DNA of 47,937 nucleotides from JAAZIN01 sp964464625 (GTDB taxonomy: Bacteria > Bacillota > Dethiobacteria > DTU022). The stretch spans positions 1 to 47,937 of the forward strand of contig CAYXKD010000011.1 in assembly GCA_964464625.1 (NCBI GenBank), in the 5' to 3' direction. Positions within the stretch are counted from its first letter, which is position 1; the number at the start of each line of letters is the position of its first letter. Below, piece by piece: positions 16,970 through 25,764 of the stretch. A program made the position numbers and the translations under genes. The notes beneath the pieces are model-generated. The model saw nothing but the letters and a program-made list of their open reading frames with translations, ran no database searches and was not told the DNA's origin.

Positions 16970-17503
16970 ATGTCTGTCCGCAGCAATAAAGATAGGATCG
17001 CCTGGGGATTAACCGGTGCGGGTCATTTCCTGCCCGAGGTAACGGAGCTACTCAAACAGACTGATAAGGTGGATCTTTTTGTTTCGGGGGCGGCACATGA
17101 AGTGCTGAAAATGTATCGTCTTGAAGAGCTACTCTCTTGTGGAAAGAGGGTTTTTTTTGAAAAGAAAGCCAGTTCTCCTGCAGCGAGCAAGGTGTTTGCG
17201 GGAAATTACCGGTTGGTAGTGATCGCTCCGGCGACATCCAACTCTGTAGCGAAATTTGTCTGCGGCATTTCAGATACTCTGGTCACCAATCTGTTTGCGC
17301 AGGCGGGGAAGGCGCAGGTTCCTCTCCTGGTTCTCCCAACAGATGTTGCTTCTAAAATGATCTCCAGGGCGCCCGGCGGCATGGTGTCTGTTTATCCGCG
17401 GCAGATAGACCTGGAGAATACAGATCGTCTCAAATCCTTTGCCGGTATTACTGTAGTAAAAAACATGTGGGAACTTGAAAAATGCCTAAATACCTTTTTG
17501 TAA
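16970..17503 (+). CDS. archaeal-type flavoprotein, DmrB/AfpA-like (dihydromethanopterin reductase candidate)
   Basis: 177 residues of the flavoprotein (UbiX/Dfp-like) fold. IAWGLTGAGHFLPEVTELL at the N-terminus, VIAPATSNSVAKFVCGISDT in the middle, and VLPTDVASK are typical of the archaeal flavoprotein AfpA and of DmrB. DmrB reduces dihydromethanopterin to H4MPT, the last step of cofactor synthesis, using bound FMN. This role fits the operon. The choice between DmrB and AfpA is uncertain from sequence alone. ATG 16970 has AGAGGATATT upstream. The 3' end overlaps the next gene by 22 bp. Confidence 0.75.
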   Translation: MSVRSNKDRIAWGLTGAGHFLPEVTELLKQTDKVDLFVSGAAHEVLKMYRLEELLSCGKRVFFEKKASSPAASKVFAGNYRLVVIAPATSNSVAKFVCGISDTLVTNLFAQAGKAQVPLLVLPTDVASKMISRAPGGMVSVYPRQIDLENTDRLKSFAGITVVKNMWELEKCLNTFL

Positions 17504-18801
17504 CTGGAAGACTGGCGCACAGGGCCCTGGAGCGGACAGTGGAGCCGCTGGACCTCGAGGGGGGGTACAGAATTGAACCCCTGGGGATAACCGTTGCCGC
17601 CTTAATGAATACAGATTTTATTGCCAGGCACCTTAACGGTGTTGAAGAAGAGGTGCTGGTCATCCCCGGTTTCTGCAAGGGGCCCCTCGATGTAATTGAG
17701 AAGGCCTGCGGGTGCCGGGTGATCAAAGGGCCAAAAGATCTCAAAGAAATTCCCCAATTTTTTGGCCGCAGTGAAATTGCACAGGTTACAACAGAGCCCG
17801 GGCTTAAGATACTGGCGGAAATTGTAGAAGCTCCCCAGATGACTGTAAGTGAAATATTAAAGCGCGCCCGCTACTATAGAGATAATGGAGCCGATATCAT
17901 CGATGTGGGCACAGACATTCAGGGGGATTTCAAGCACCTTAAAGAGGCAGTGTATGCCTTGAAGGAGGCGGGGCACATGGTCAGTATTGACAGCATGAGG
18001 CCCGGCGATATTTTGGCTGCTGTTGAGGCGGGGGCGGATATGGTGCTTAGTATCAACTCTTCCAACATGGAGGTTGCCGCTGTTCTCGATTGCCCGATGG
18101 TGGTAATTCCTGATGATGATCGTGACCTGGGGTCTCTCTTTACAAACGTGGAGAAACTATTGGCTCTGGGAAAGAAAGTTATCATCGACCCTATCCTGCC
18201 GCCACTGCTTTTCGGTTTTGTGGAGGGGATAGACCGTTATATCAAGGTCAGGGAGAAATATCCCCGGGCTCCGGTGTTGATGGGAACGGGTAATGTGACA
18301 GAGCTGACCGATGCCGATACTACAGGAATCAATGCACTGCTGGTGGGAATGGCCACGGAGCTGAAAATCGATTATCTACTTACTACAGAGTGCAGTGCCA
18401 GAGCGAGGGGTGCGGTGAAGGAGATTAGCATTGCCAGGCAGCTCATGCATAAGGCAAAGGAATCAGGATTGCTTCCCAAGCACCTTGACTATTCTCTTTT
18501 GACAGTCAAAGATCCCCGTCTCTCTCCCTATACAGAAGCTGAGCTCAGGGAGATGCAATCTCTGCTTAAAGATAGAAATTATCGCATTTTTACTGATGAG
18601 AACTATATTTACATTTTTAATTTGCACCTTTTCTTATGCGGAAAAGAAGCGGATAGCCTTTTTGAAAAACTGGAGGTCAATGACCCTGCACATGCATTTT
18701 ACCTGGGCCGCGAGCTGGGAAAGGCCGAACTGGCGATAAAATTGGGCAAGGGCTATCTTCAGGACAGTGAACTCAGATGGGGGTATCTAAATGATTATTG
18801 A
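17482..18801 (+). CDS. dihydropteroate-synthase-like protein of H4MPT clusters
   Basis: 439 residues. The N-terminal ~140 residues form a domain common to archaeal and methylotroph homologues (KYLFVTGRLAHRALERTVEP). Residues ~145-380 look like a TIM-barrel dihydropteroate-synthase domain, with ADIIDVGTDIQGDF, MVSIDSMRPGDILAAVEAGA, KVIIDPILPP and MGTGNVTELTDADT. Homologues are regular members of bacterial H4MPT islands and are thought to act in cofactor biosynthesis, perhaps in joining pterin and arylamine parts, though this is not settled. It overlaps both neighbours, so it is co-translated. Confidence 0.8.
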   Translation: MPKYLFVTGRLAHRALERTVEPLDLEGGYRIEPLGITVAALMNTDFIARHLNGVEEEVLVIPGFCKGPLDVIEKACGCRVIKGPKDLKEIPQFFGRSEIAQVTTEPGLKILAEIVEAPQMTVSEILKRARYYRDNGADIIDVGTDIQGDFKHLKEAVYALKEAGHMVSIDSMRPGDILAAVEAGADMVLSINSSNMEVAAVLDCPMVVIPDDDRDLGSLFTNVEKLLALGKKVIIDPILPPLLFGFVEGIDRYIKVREKYPRAPVLMGTGNVTELTDADTTGINALLVGMATELKIDYLLTTECSARARGAVKEISIARQLMHKAKESGLLPKHLDYSLLTVKDPRLSPYTEAELREMQSLLKDRNYRIFTDENYIYIFNLHLFLCGKEADSLFEKLEVNDPAHAFYLGRELGKAELAIKLGKGYLQDSELRWGYLNDY

Positions 18802-19354
18802 GACGATAGTCTCCACTGTCAATTCGGGCGGTGAACCAAATTTTGCCCCCATGGGTTTTATGCCGCTGTCTAAAGAGAAGGGTTTGCTGAGACCCTTTAA
18901 AAGCTCTTGTACCTATGGCAATCTCCAAAGGCAGGGTGTGGGTGTGGTGAACCTGGTTGACGATGTCCTGCTGTTCGTGGAGACAGCACTTTACTCTGCT
19001 GTGCCTCCCCATCTTCCTGCCACATCTGTGCAGGCTCCTCTTTTAAAAGATGCCACTACCTGCTATGAATTCAAAGTGATGGATTTTCAGGGTGACGGGG
19101 ATCCCGCCGAAGTGAGCGTGGAGCTCCTGGCCCGCAGCAACAGACGTTATTTTATGGGGTTCTGCCGGGCAAGTTTTGCTGTCCTGGAAGCAACTATCCT
19201 GGCCAGCCGCCTGGATTACCTTGATGCGGACAGAATTGTTAAGAGTGTCAATCATTTCAAAGGACTGGTTGAAAAGACGGGTGGAGAACGAGAGAAAAGG
19301 GCTTTTGCAATGGTGGAGGAGTATCTCCAGCATGAAATTAGCCGTCATTCTTGA
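18791..19354 (+). CDS. DUF447 family protein
   Basis: 187 residues. IIETIVSTVNSGGEPNFAPM, the FKSSCTYGNLQ region and VNLVDDVLLFVETAL follow the DUF447 pattern, a split-barrel fold related to flavin reductases that can bind FMN. Such genes occur in methanogens and in methylotroph H4MPT islands, where the exact reaction is unknown. A role in H4MPT or flavin-linked reduction is inferred from the context only. ATG 18791 overlaps the preceding gene by 11 bp. Confidence 0.75.
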   Translation: MIIETIVSTVNSGGEPNFAPMGFMPLSKEKGLLRPFKSSCTYGNLQRQGVGVVNLVDDVLLFVETALYSAVPPHLPATSVQAPLLKDATTCYEFKVMDFQGDGDPAEVSVELLARSNRRYFMGFCRASFAVLEATILASRLDYLDADRIVKSVNHFKGLVEKTGGEREKRAFAMVEEYLQHEISRHS

Positions 19355-19368
19355 GGAGGGACGTGCCA

Positions 19369-20346
19369 ATGCCTATCCAGGTCCGAACTCCAGCCCGCTT
19401 ACATTTAGGGCTGTTGGATCTAAGCGGTTCTCTCGGACGCAAATTCGGGGGACTCGGCGTAGCTATTCAAAAACCAAATGTCAAACTGGCAATATATCCG
19501 GAGAAGGGCCTTGTGTTGGAGGGAGCCGGTGTAAAACAGCTTCAGGAGCTAATAGAGAGGTTTCACAGGCACTTCCAGTTGGAGCCGGGGGTCCGTGTGC
19601 GGGTTACAGATACAATTCCAGCGCATATCGGATTGGGCTCGGGCACTCAACTACGTCTGGCTTTGGCGGATGGGCTGGCCCGCTTTTATGGTTTAAAAGT
19701 ACCTCTGACTGAACTGGCCCGGATCATGAGCAGGGGAGAAAGCCGTTCTGCTATCGGTTCCACCGCCTATGCTTCGGGGGGATTTATCGTTGACGGTGGA
19801 CTCAAAGTGGAATCTCTTTCCTCCTTGCAAAGGGGTGTGGCGCCGCCTCCGGTGCTTTTCAGATATGACTTTCCCGAGGACTGGTTTGCGGTGATTACCA
19901 TTCCCGCCAAACAATGCGGCCTTGATGGGAAAACTGAAACCAGGGCTTTTAAAAAACTTTCCCCCATGTCCGATGAAGATAGCGGCAGGATCTGCCGTCT
20001 TCTATTAATGAAACTGCTGCCTTCATTGCTTGAGCATGAAGCGCAGGCTTTTGGGGAGGCTTTATCGGAAATTCAGGAAATCATAGGCAGATATTTTGCC
20101 CCTGTCCAGGGAGGGTATTTCTCCTCACCGGTGTCATACAGGCTGGTGGAATTCTGCCTTAAAGAGGGGGTTCTTGCGGCAAGCCAAAGTTCCTGGGGCC
20201 CTTCAATTTATGCTTTTGTGGAGGGTAAGGCTGCCGCCAAAAAACTGAAAGATAAGATGGAGAGTGCACTGGAGGATCTTGGTGGAGGCTCTGTTCTCAT
20301 TGCCGCTGCCGATAATAAAGGCGCCGTGGTTACCGGGAGCGTCTGA
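19369..20346 (+). CDS. mptG: beta-ribofuranosylaminobenzene 5'-phosphate synthase
   Basis: 325 residues of the GHMP-kinase superfamily. VRTPARLHLGLLDLSGSLGR at the N-terminus and PAHIGLGSGTQLRLALADG at about residues 84-102 are the hallmark motifs of beta-RFAP synthase. The C-terminus has SQSSWGPSIYAF. The enzyme condenses 4-hydroxybenzoate or p-aminobenzoate with PRPP and commits carbon to methanopterin, so it is a diagnostic gene for H4MPT synthesis. GAGGAGGG lies 8 nt before ATG 19369. Confidence 0.92.
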   Translation: MPIQVRTPARLHLGLLDLSGSLGRKFGGLGVAIQKPNVKLAIYPEKGLVLEGAGVKQLQELIERFHRHFQLEPGVRVRVTDTIPAHIGLGSGTQLRLALADGLARFYGLKVPLTELARIMSRGESRSAIGSTAYASGGFIVDGGLKVESLSSLQRGVAPPPVLFRYDFPEDWFAVITIPAKQCGLDGKTETRAFKKLSPMSDEDSGRICRLLLMKLLPSLLEHEAQAFGEALSEIQEIIGRYFAPVQGGYFSSPVSYRLVEFCLKEGVLAASQSSWGPSIYAFVEGKAAAKKLKDKMESALEDLGGGSVLIAAADNKGAVVTGSV

Positions 20347-20384
20347 CAGCCGGAAAATATCATATATAAGGGAGGAAGGCTTTA

Positions 20385-21251
20385 ATGAAAAAAATATTAA
20401 TTCACCTGGAATCAGGTCCCAAGGCAAGCGTTTTTGACCAGATTGCTGCTTACGATGCGGGAGCCGACATTATTATCCCCTACGGCGGTGTAACCCCTGA
20501 TGAAGTGCAGGATCTTGTTTACGGGGCCATGTTTACCAGGGGTGGAGAGGAGCTTAAAAACTCCGCTGTTTTTATCGGCGGCACCGATGTTGTTAAGGCG
20601 GAAGAGATCTTTGAGCGTACATTAAGCACCTTTTTTGGCCCTTTGCGTGTTTCGGTGATGTTCGATGCCAATGGGAGTAACACCACTGCAGCAACAGGAG
20701 TAGCTAAAATCATGACTGCAGTAAAGGAACCTGTGGGAAAGAAGGCTGTTGTGCTGGCCGGAACAGGGCCCGTGGGAGTGAGAGCAGCTATCCTGCTGGC
20801 AGAAGAAGGGCTCAATACCTATCTCACTTCCCGGAAACTATCCAGGGCTGAAGAAGTATGCAACCATATCAAAGATAAATACGGGGTCAATGTCCAACCC
20901 CTGGAAGTAAATGATGATGACAGCTGTAAAAAAGCGCTGGATGGTGCCGCTATTGCTTTCTGTACCGGCAAGCCAGGGGTCCGGCTTATCAAAAAAGAGA
21001 TCTGGAGCGCCCTTCCCCAGCTGGAGGTGCTGGCTGATATAAATGCTGTTGAACCTGCGGGGGCGGAGGGGCTTAAGGTAACCGATGACGGCAAGGAGCG
21101 GGAAGGGAAAATAGTTTTCGGACCCATCGGTATTGGCAATACCAAAATGAAAGTGCAGTACCGGGCCGTAGCCAGCCTCTTCACGAAAAATGATCTGGTG
21201 CTGGATTTTAAGGAGATCTATAAAATAGCCTGTGAAATCTGTGGTAGGTAA
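20385..21251 (+). CDS. mtdB: NAD(P)-dependent methylene-H4MPT dehydrogenase
   Basis: 288 residues, as in MtdA/MtdB. The substrate domain contains YDAGADIIIPYGGVTPDEVQ and MFDANGSNTTAATGVAKIM. The Rossmann motif is VLAGTGPVGVRAAILLAEE (residues ~123-141). TSRK at residues 148-151, after the second strand, is where NADP phosphate could bind. The enzyme interconverts methylene-H4MPT and methenyl-H4MPT, feeding mch at 27481. MtdB takes NAD or NADP; which is used here is not certain. GGGAGGAAGG precedes ATG 20385. Confidence 0.9.
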   Translation: MKKILIHLESGPKASVFDQIAAYDAGADIIIPYGGVTPDEVQDLVYGAMFTRGGEELKNSAVFIGGTDVVKAEEIFERTLSTFFGPLRVSVMFDANGSNTTAATGVAKIMTAVKEPVGKKAVVLAGTGPVGVRAAILLAEEGLNTYLTSRKLSRAEEVCNHIKDKYGVNVQPLEVNDDDSCKKALDGAAIAFCTGKPGVRLIKKEIWSALPQLEVLADINAVEPAGAEGLKVTDDGKEREGKIVFGPIGIGNTKMKVQYRAVASLFTKNDLVLDFKEIYKIACEICGR

Positions 21252-21253
21252 AT

Positions 21254-22558
21254 GTGAAGCTGCTGCTCATCGGCTTTAATACGCGCCCGCTGGCAGAGTC
21301 AGCTGCACGCACCGGCTGCTCATTTATTTCGGTGGACTTTTTTGGCGACCTGGATCATGCCCTGCTCTGCCCTGTTTATAGCCCGCGCCGCCCCCTGCCG
21401 GGTTTCCCTGCGGGGGAGAGGATAAACATGGAATGCATTACAGAATGGGGCATTTTCCTGGCGCGGCAGGGGGCCTGGGACCATCTGGTATACGGCTCGG
21501 GGTTTGAGAACAGACCTGATCTTTTAAGGGCTCTCTTGAAGGAGGGCGGCCTGCTTCTGGGAAACAGTCCTCACTCTCTTGAGGGTGTGCGCGACCCCGC
21601 TGTTCTTTATAAGGTTTTATGCAGCGCCGGATATCATGTTCCCAAAGCCTATTATTCCGACTCCGGCGCTGCTGAATGCGAAAGACATTGGATCATCAAG
21701 CCGCTGAAAAGCGGCGGCGGGCGCGGGGTCAGGCTGAAAAAGCCGGGTGAGGCTATTCCGGAAGGGAGCATTTGCCAGGAGTATATTTCGGGGCGGCAGT
21801 GTTCTTTCACTTTTGTAGCAGATGGCAGCAGTTCCCTGGTTTTGGGAATCTCCGAGCAGCTTGCGGGCACCGGCTTTTGTAAGGAAAGAGATTTTGGCTA
21901 TGTGGGCAACCTCTTTCCTCTGGAGGTGAAGGAGCGCGAACCCCTTCGTGAAACTGTGGAGGGGATTGCCCGGCGGCTTACCACTGCCTTTGAATTGAAG
22001 GGCTTGAATGGTGTGGACTTCATTTTTGATGGTGAGAACTGTTGGGTAATCGAGGTCAATCCCAGGTACTCGGCGTCTATGGAACTTTTGGAAATGGCTT
22101 ACGGGGTTTCTCTTTTTGAACTGCACCTGCTGGCGGCTAAAGGTAAGTGGCAGGAAGTAGAGAAAGTGGCGGAGCAGATGCCCGTAAAGCAGAGCAGCAG
22201 GCAGTGGGGCGCTGTCTGGGGGAAAAAGGTGATCTATACAGGTTCCAGGGTAAGGGTCAGAACGATGCAGGAAGGCCGCCTGAGAAGCGAGCGGGACTGG
22301 GCGCGTCAGATGTATCAACTGGGGCTGCGTGATCTGCCTTTTCCCGGAGAGATTATTTCAGCGGGAAGTCCCGTGGCCACCGCTGTTGCCCGTGGAGAGA
22401 GCAGTGCGGCATGTTTGCATGAACTGGAAAGGATCTCCCGTATCATGAGAAAGCATCTATGCCCCATTGAAACAGGGATAAAGAAACCGGAAGGTGAATG
22501 TCATGAAAATGATACTGATTACCGGGCGGACGCGCAAACAGGGGATCGGCCTGGTTAA
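21254..22558 (+). CDS. ATP-grasp family protein of H4MPT clusters
   Basis: 434 residues. The ATP-grasp core spans about residues 100-300. KPLKSGGGRGVRLK is the glycine-rich ATP loop. CQEYISGRQCSFTFVADG and VIEVNPRYSASMELLEMAYG carry the usual acidic and Asn metal ligands. The N-terminus LLIGFNTRPLAESAARTGC is typical of the ATP-grasp proteins found in archaeal and methylotroph H4MPT islands. It probably ligates an amino or acid group to a cofactor precursor; the substrate is unknown. GTG 21254 starts 2 nt after mtdB. The 3' end overlaps fmdD by 56 bp. Confidence 0.78.
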   Translation: MKLLLIGFNTRPLAESAARTGCSFISVDFFGDLDHALLCPVYSPRRPLPGFPAGERINMECITEWGIFLARQGAWDHLVYGSGFENRPDLLRALLKEGGLLLGNSPHSLEGVRDPAVLYKVLCSAGYHVPKAYYSDSGAAECERHWIIKPLKSGGGRGVRLKKPGEAIPEGSICQEYISGRQCSFTFVADGSSSLVLGISEQLAGTGFCKERDFGYVGNLFPLEVKEREPLRETVEGIARRLTTAFELKGLNGVDFIFDGENCWVIEVNPRYSASMELLEMAYGVSLFELHLLAAKGKWQEVEKVAEQMPVKQSSRQWGAVWGKKVIYTGSRVRVRTMQEGRLRSERDWARQMYQLGLRDLPFPGEIISAGSPVATAVARGESSAACLHELERISRIMRKHLCPIETGIKKPEGECHENDTDYRADAQTGDRPG

Positions 22559-22832
22559 AGGTAAACTGGGAGAAGATTACCTCCGTGAGGTTGCGCAGGT
22601 CGATCTGGCGCCCGCCGATATGGATCTGCTGAAACTGAATGAAGGGGATCAGGTGCTTGTGAAAAGCGGCTACGGTTCGATGAACGGTGTTGCGAGAGCT
22701 GATGCCGGTCTTATGCAGGGTATGATCTTCATCCCCCTGGGTCCCCTGGCCAACAAATTGATCGGTTATGATACAGGGGGTACAGGCATGCCTGATTACA
22801 AGGGTTTACCTGTAGAGGTCCTGCCTTTATAA
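22503..22832 (+). CDS. fmdD: formylmethanofuran dehydrogenase subunit D
   Basis: 109 residues, molybdopterin-dinucleotide-binding domain. ITGRTRKQGIGLVKGK and GMIFIPLGPLANKLIGYDT are signature blocks of FmdD/FwdD. In the archaeal complex this subunit completes the pterin-cofactor site of subunit B. Methylotroph Fhc hydrolase complexes lack it, so its presence argues for a redox-active Mo or W enzyme. ATG 22503 follows GGAAGGTG; GTG 22494 is in frame but overlaps that site. Confidence 0.88.
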   Translation: MKMILITGRTRKQGIGLVKGKLGEDYLREVAQVDLAPADMDLLKLNEGDQVLVKSGYGSMNGVARADAGLMQGMIFIPLGPLANKLIGYDTGGTGMPDYKGLPVEVLPL

Positions 22833-22879
22833 AAAAAGCTCCGGTTAGAGTACTCCGAAAATAGAAAAGGGATGGGGAA

Positions 22880-24154
22880 GTGGAAAAGCTAGAAGATGTT
22901 GTATGTAATTTTTGCGGTTGTCTCTGCGATGATCTGGAGGTAACCGTGGAGGAAAACAAGATCACCAGGGTTTCCAGGGCTTGTGTTATTGGCAGGAACA
23001 GGCTTTTGTCACCGGTGGAACCGGCCCGCTGCCGTGTGGATGGAGAGGATTGTTCCCTCGCTGAAGCCGTTGCAGCTGCGGCTGCTATTTTAAGCAGCGC
23101 AAAGAACCCCCTGATTTACGGACTGAGCAGCACCACCTGTGAGGCGCAAAAGAAAGCGGTGGAGATTGCCGAGATCACCGGGGCCAATCTGGACAGCACC
23201 GCCTCTGTCTGCCATGGGCCGGGATCAATGGCCCGCCAGATGGTGGGCCTGCCCACCTGCACCCTGGGAGAGGTGAAAAACAGGGCTGACCTGATAATAT
23301 TCTGGGGCTGCAATCCGGCAGAAGCCCATCTTCGTCACATGGAGCGCTATGCGGTGAATCCCAAAGGAATGTATATACCAGAGGGGAAGAAGGGACGCAA
23401 AATTGTAATAGTGGATGTGAGGGAAACACAACCGGCAAGAGTTGCCGACACCTTTATCCAGCTGAGGCAAGGCTGCGATTATGAATGCATCTCTGTGCTG
23501 AGGGCGCTGCTCGCAGGGGAGTCCCTGGCGGTGGAGGAAGCGGGGGGTGTGGGGATAGAGAGCTGGAAAGAGCTGCTTGAAGCAATGAAAAATGCACAAT
23601 ACGGTGTTTTCTTTTTTGGCATGGGTCTGACCATGACCAGGGGGAAGTTTAATAATGTGCGCAATGCCATAGCCCTGGTGCGTGATCTAAACAGAATCAC
23701 CAGGTTTGCCATGATTCCCCTGCGGGGGCATGGAAACGTAGCCGGTGTGGAGCAGGTTTTAAGCTGGCAGACGGGATTTCCTTTTGCTGTTAACTTCAGC
23801 AGGGGTTATCCCCGTTATAATCCCGGGGAATTTACAGCAGTAGACCTTCTGGCAAGAGGTGAGGTTGATGCCGCTTTGATTATCGCATCCGATCCCTCTG
23901 CTCACTTCCCCGCTGTTGCTGCAGAGCATCTGCGTAGAATACCTGTAGTGATGCTGGACAGTGCGGAGAACTGTACCAGCGAGATGGCAGATGTGGTCAT
24001 ACCTGTGGCTGAAGCGGGGATTTCAGCTGCAGGAACAGCATACAGACTTGACAATGTGCCCTTGCGCTTGAAAAAGCTGCTCCATTCTCCCCATCTTCCT
24101 GATGAACAGGTGCTGGATATGCTAAAGGAGGGGATCCTCTCTTGTACAAGATAA
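22880..24154 (+). CDS. fmdB: formylmethanofuran dehydrogenase subunit B (Mo/W catalytic subunit)
   Basis: 424 residues of the molybdopterin oxidoreductase family. The N-terminal [4Fe-4S] pattern is C9-x2-C12-x3-C16 with C35. DSTASVCHGPG carries Cys111-His112, the pair that ligates and neighbours the Mo/W in archaeal FwdB/FmdB. RGHGNVAG (Arg282) is the conserved substrate arginine. The enzyme reduces CO2 to formate, which subunit A then loads on methanofuran, or runs in reverse. Methylotroph FhcB proteins have lost these residues. GTG 22880 is the start; the 3' end overlaps fmdA by 13 bp. Confidence 0.92.
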   Translation: MEKLEDVVCNFCGCLCDDLEVTVEENKITRVSRACVIGRNRLLSPVEPARCRVDGEDCSLAEAVAAAAAILSSAKNPLIYGLSSTTCEAQKKAVEIAEITGANLDSTASVCHGPGSMARQMVGLPTCTLGEVKNRADLIIFWGCNPAEAHLRHMERYAVNPKGMYIPEGKKGRKIVIVDVRETQPARVADTFIQLRQGCDYECISVLRALLAGESLAVEEAGGVGIESWKELLEAMKNAQYGVFFFGMGLTMTRGKFNNVRNAIALVRDLNRITRFAMIPLRGHGNVAGVEQVLSWQTGFPFAVNFSRGYPRYNPGEFTAVDLLARGEVDAALIIASDPSAHFPAVAAEHLRRIPVVMLDSAENCTSEMADVVIPVAEAGISAAGTAYRLDNVPLRLKKLLHSPHLPDEQVLDMLKEGILSCTR

Positions 24155-25764
24155 TTAACGGCAGGGTATATGACCCGGCCCAGGGTATAGAGGGCGAAGT
24201 AAAGACCATCTATGTTCAGGACAAACACATTGTGGAGGGGCCTCTCCGGGGAGCAGAACTTATAGATGCCCGGGGCATGATTGTGATGCCCGGCGGTGTG
24301 GATATTCACAGTCACATCGCCGGACCCAAGGTAAATGTGGGTCGACAGATGTGCCCGGAAGATCATTATGTTGGGACTGAGGCGAGGACAGATGTAACCA
24401 GGGCCGGTTGCGGCCGCGTGGTTCCAACAACCTTCACTACCGGCTACAGGTATGCCAGGATGGGTTATACAACAGCTTTCGAAGCGGCGGCGCCTCCTCT
24501 GGAGGCCAGGCATGTGCATGAAGAGCTGAATGACATACCCATGCTGGACAAGGGTTGTTTCGTGTTGATGGGAAACAATCATTTTGTGTTACAGGCCATC
24601 AGGAATCGAGACCTCCAGGGTCTAAAGGAGTACATGGCCTGGCTGCTCTGGGCCGCAAAGGGATATGCTGTCAAGGTTGTCAACCCCGGCGGGGTGGCCA
24701 ACTGGAAATGGGGCGGCAACGCTATCACGCTGGATGATGATATCAGGGATTATAATGTCACCCCCAGAGAGATCATCTCCTGGCTGGTGCGGGCCAATGA
24801 GGAGATGGGCCTGCCCCATCCCATCCACATCCATTGCAATAATCTGGGACAGCCCGGGAATTTTCAGACCACGCTGGAAACGATGAAAGAGATCGAGGGC
24901 CAGAGGATGCACCTGACGCATTTGCAATTTCACAGCTATGGGGCCAGCAAAAAGGGGCGCCTCCTTTCCCAGGCTCCCGAGATAGCCGGTTATCTGAATA
25001 AGCATCCAGAGATAACAGCGGATGTTGGGCAGGTTGTTTTTGGCCCTGTCACCACCATGACCGCTGATGGTGCGCTTCAGCACCAGCTGCACCTCATGAG
25101 CGGCTCCAAATGGGGCAATACAGATGTAGAGATGGAGACGGGCTCCGGCGTTGTTCCCATGTCTTTTAAAAAGAGCAGCCTGGCCAACTCGGTGCAATGG
25201 GCTACCGGCCTTGAACTTTTGCTCATAGTGGATAATCCCTGGCAGCTCTTTTTGACTACGGATCACCCCAATGCCGGCCCTTTTACCGCTTACCCCCGGG
25301 TAATAAAACTGCTGATGGACAGGAGCTACCGGGAAGAGATTCTTTCCCGGTTAAATAAAAGAACACCCTCCTATACGAACCTGGCAGGAATTAAACGGGA
25401 ATATACCCTTGGCGAGATCGCCGTGATCACAAGGGCGGGGCCGGCCAGGGTCCTGGGATTAAAAAACAAAGGGCATCTGGGAGCAGGTGCAGATGCAGAC
25501 ATTGCCATATACCGGCTACTGGACGATAAGGAAGAGATGTTTGCCCGTCCGGCCTATGTCTTCAAAGGGGGCAAACTTGTAGCCCGCAGCGGAGAAATAG
25601 TTAAGCATATCTTCGGGGCGACTCATTATGTCGATGCTCCCTGGAGCAGTGATCTGCCGGAGCGAATTGCCGGAGAATTTCAGCGTCTATACACCATATC
25701 CATGTCCAACTACCCGGTGGATGCCGAGTATCTCCCCCTTGACGAGGTGGTATCATGTTCATAA
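24142..25764 (+). CDS. fmdA: formylmethanofuran dehydrogenase subunit A (amidohydrolase)
   Basis: 540 residues, metal-dependent amidohydrolase. Zinc-site residues are all present: HxH (His56, His58) in GGVDIHSHIAG, Lys178 in GYAVKVVNPGG (the carboxylated lysine in FwdA), His229/His231 in PIHIHCNN, His257/260/264 in MHLTHLQFHSYG, and Asp374 in FLTTDHPNAG. It condenses formate with methanofuran or hydrolyses formylmethanofuran. TTG 24142 has AAGGAGGGG 8 nt upstream and overlaps fmdB; the end overlaps ftr by 10 bp. Confidence 0.93.
   Translation: MYKIINGRVYDPAQGIEGEVKTIYVQDKHIVEGPLRGAELIDARGMIVMPGGVDIHSHIAGPKVNVGRQMCPEDHYVGTEARTDVTRAGCGRVVPTTFTTGYRYARMGYTTAFEAAAPPLEARHVHEELNDIPMLDKGCFVLMGNNHFVLQAIRNRDLQGLKEYMAWLLWAAKGYAVKVVNPGGVANWKWGGNAITLDDDIRDYNVTPREIISWLVRANEEMGLPHPIHIHCNNLGQPGNFQTTLETMKEIEGQRMHLTHLQFHSYGASKKGRLLSQAPEIAGYLNKHPEITADVGQVVFGPVTTMTADGALQHQLHLMSGSKWGNTDVEMETGSGVVPMSFKKSSLANSVQWATGLELLLIVDNPWQLFLTTDHPNAGPFTAYPRVIKLLMDRSYREEILSRLNKRTPSYTNLAGIKREYTLGEIAVITRAGPARVLGLKNKGHLGAGADADIAIYRLLDDKEEMFARPAYVFKGGKLVARSGEIVKHIFGATHYVDAPWSSDLPERIAGEFQRLYTISMSNYPVDAEYLPLDEVVSCS

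Noticed and set aside
21617..22318. Long minus-strand open frame of 233 codons
   Set aside because: It lies entirely opposite the ATP-grasp gene; composition and lack of ribosome site mark it as a shadow of that gene.
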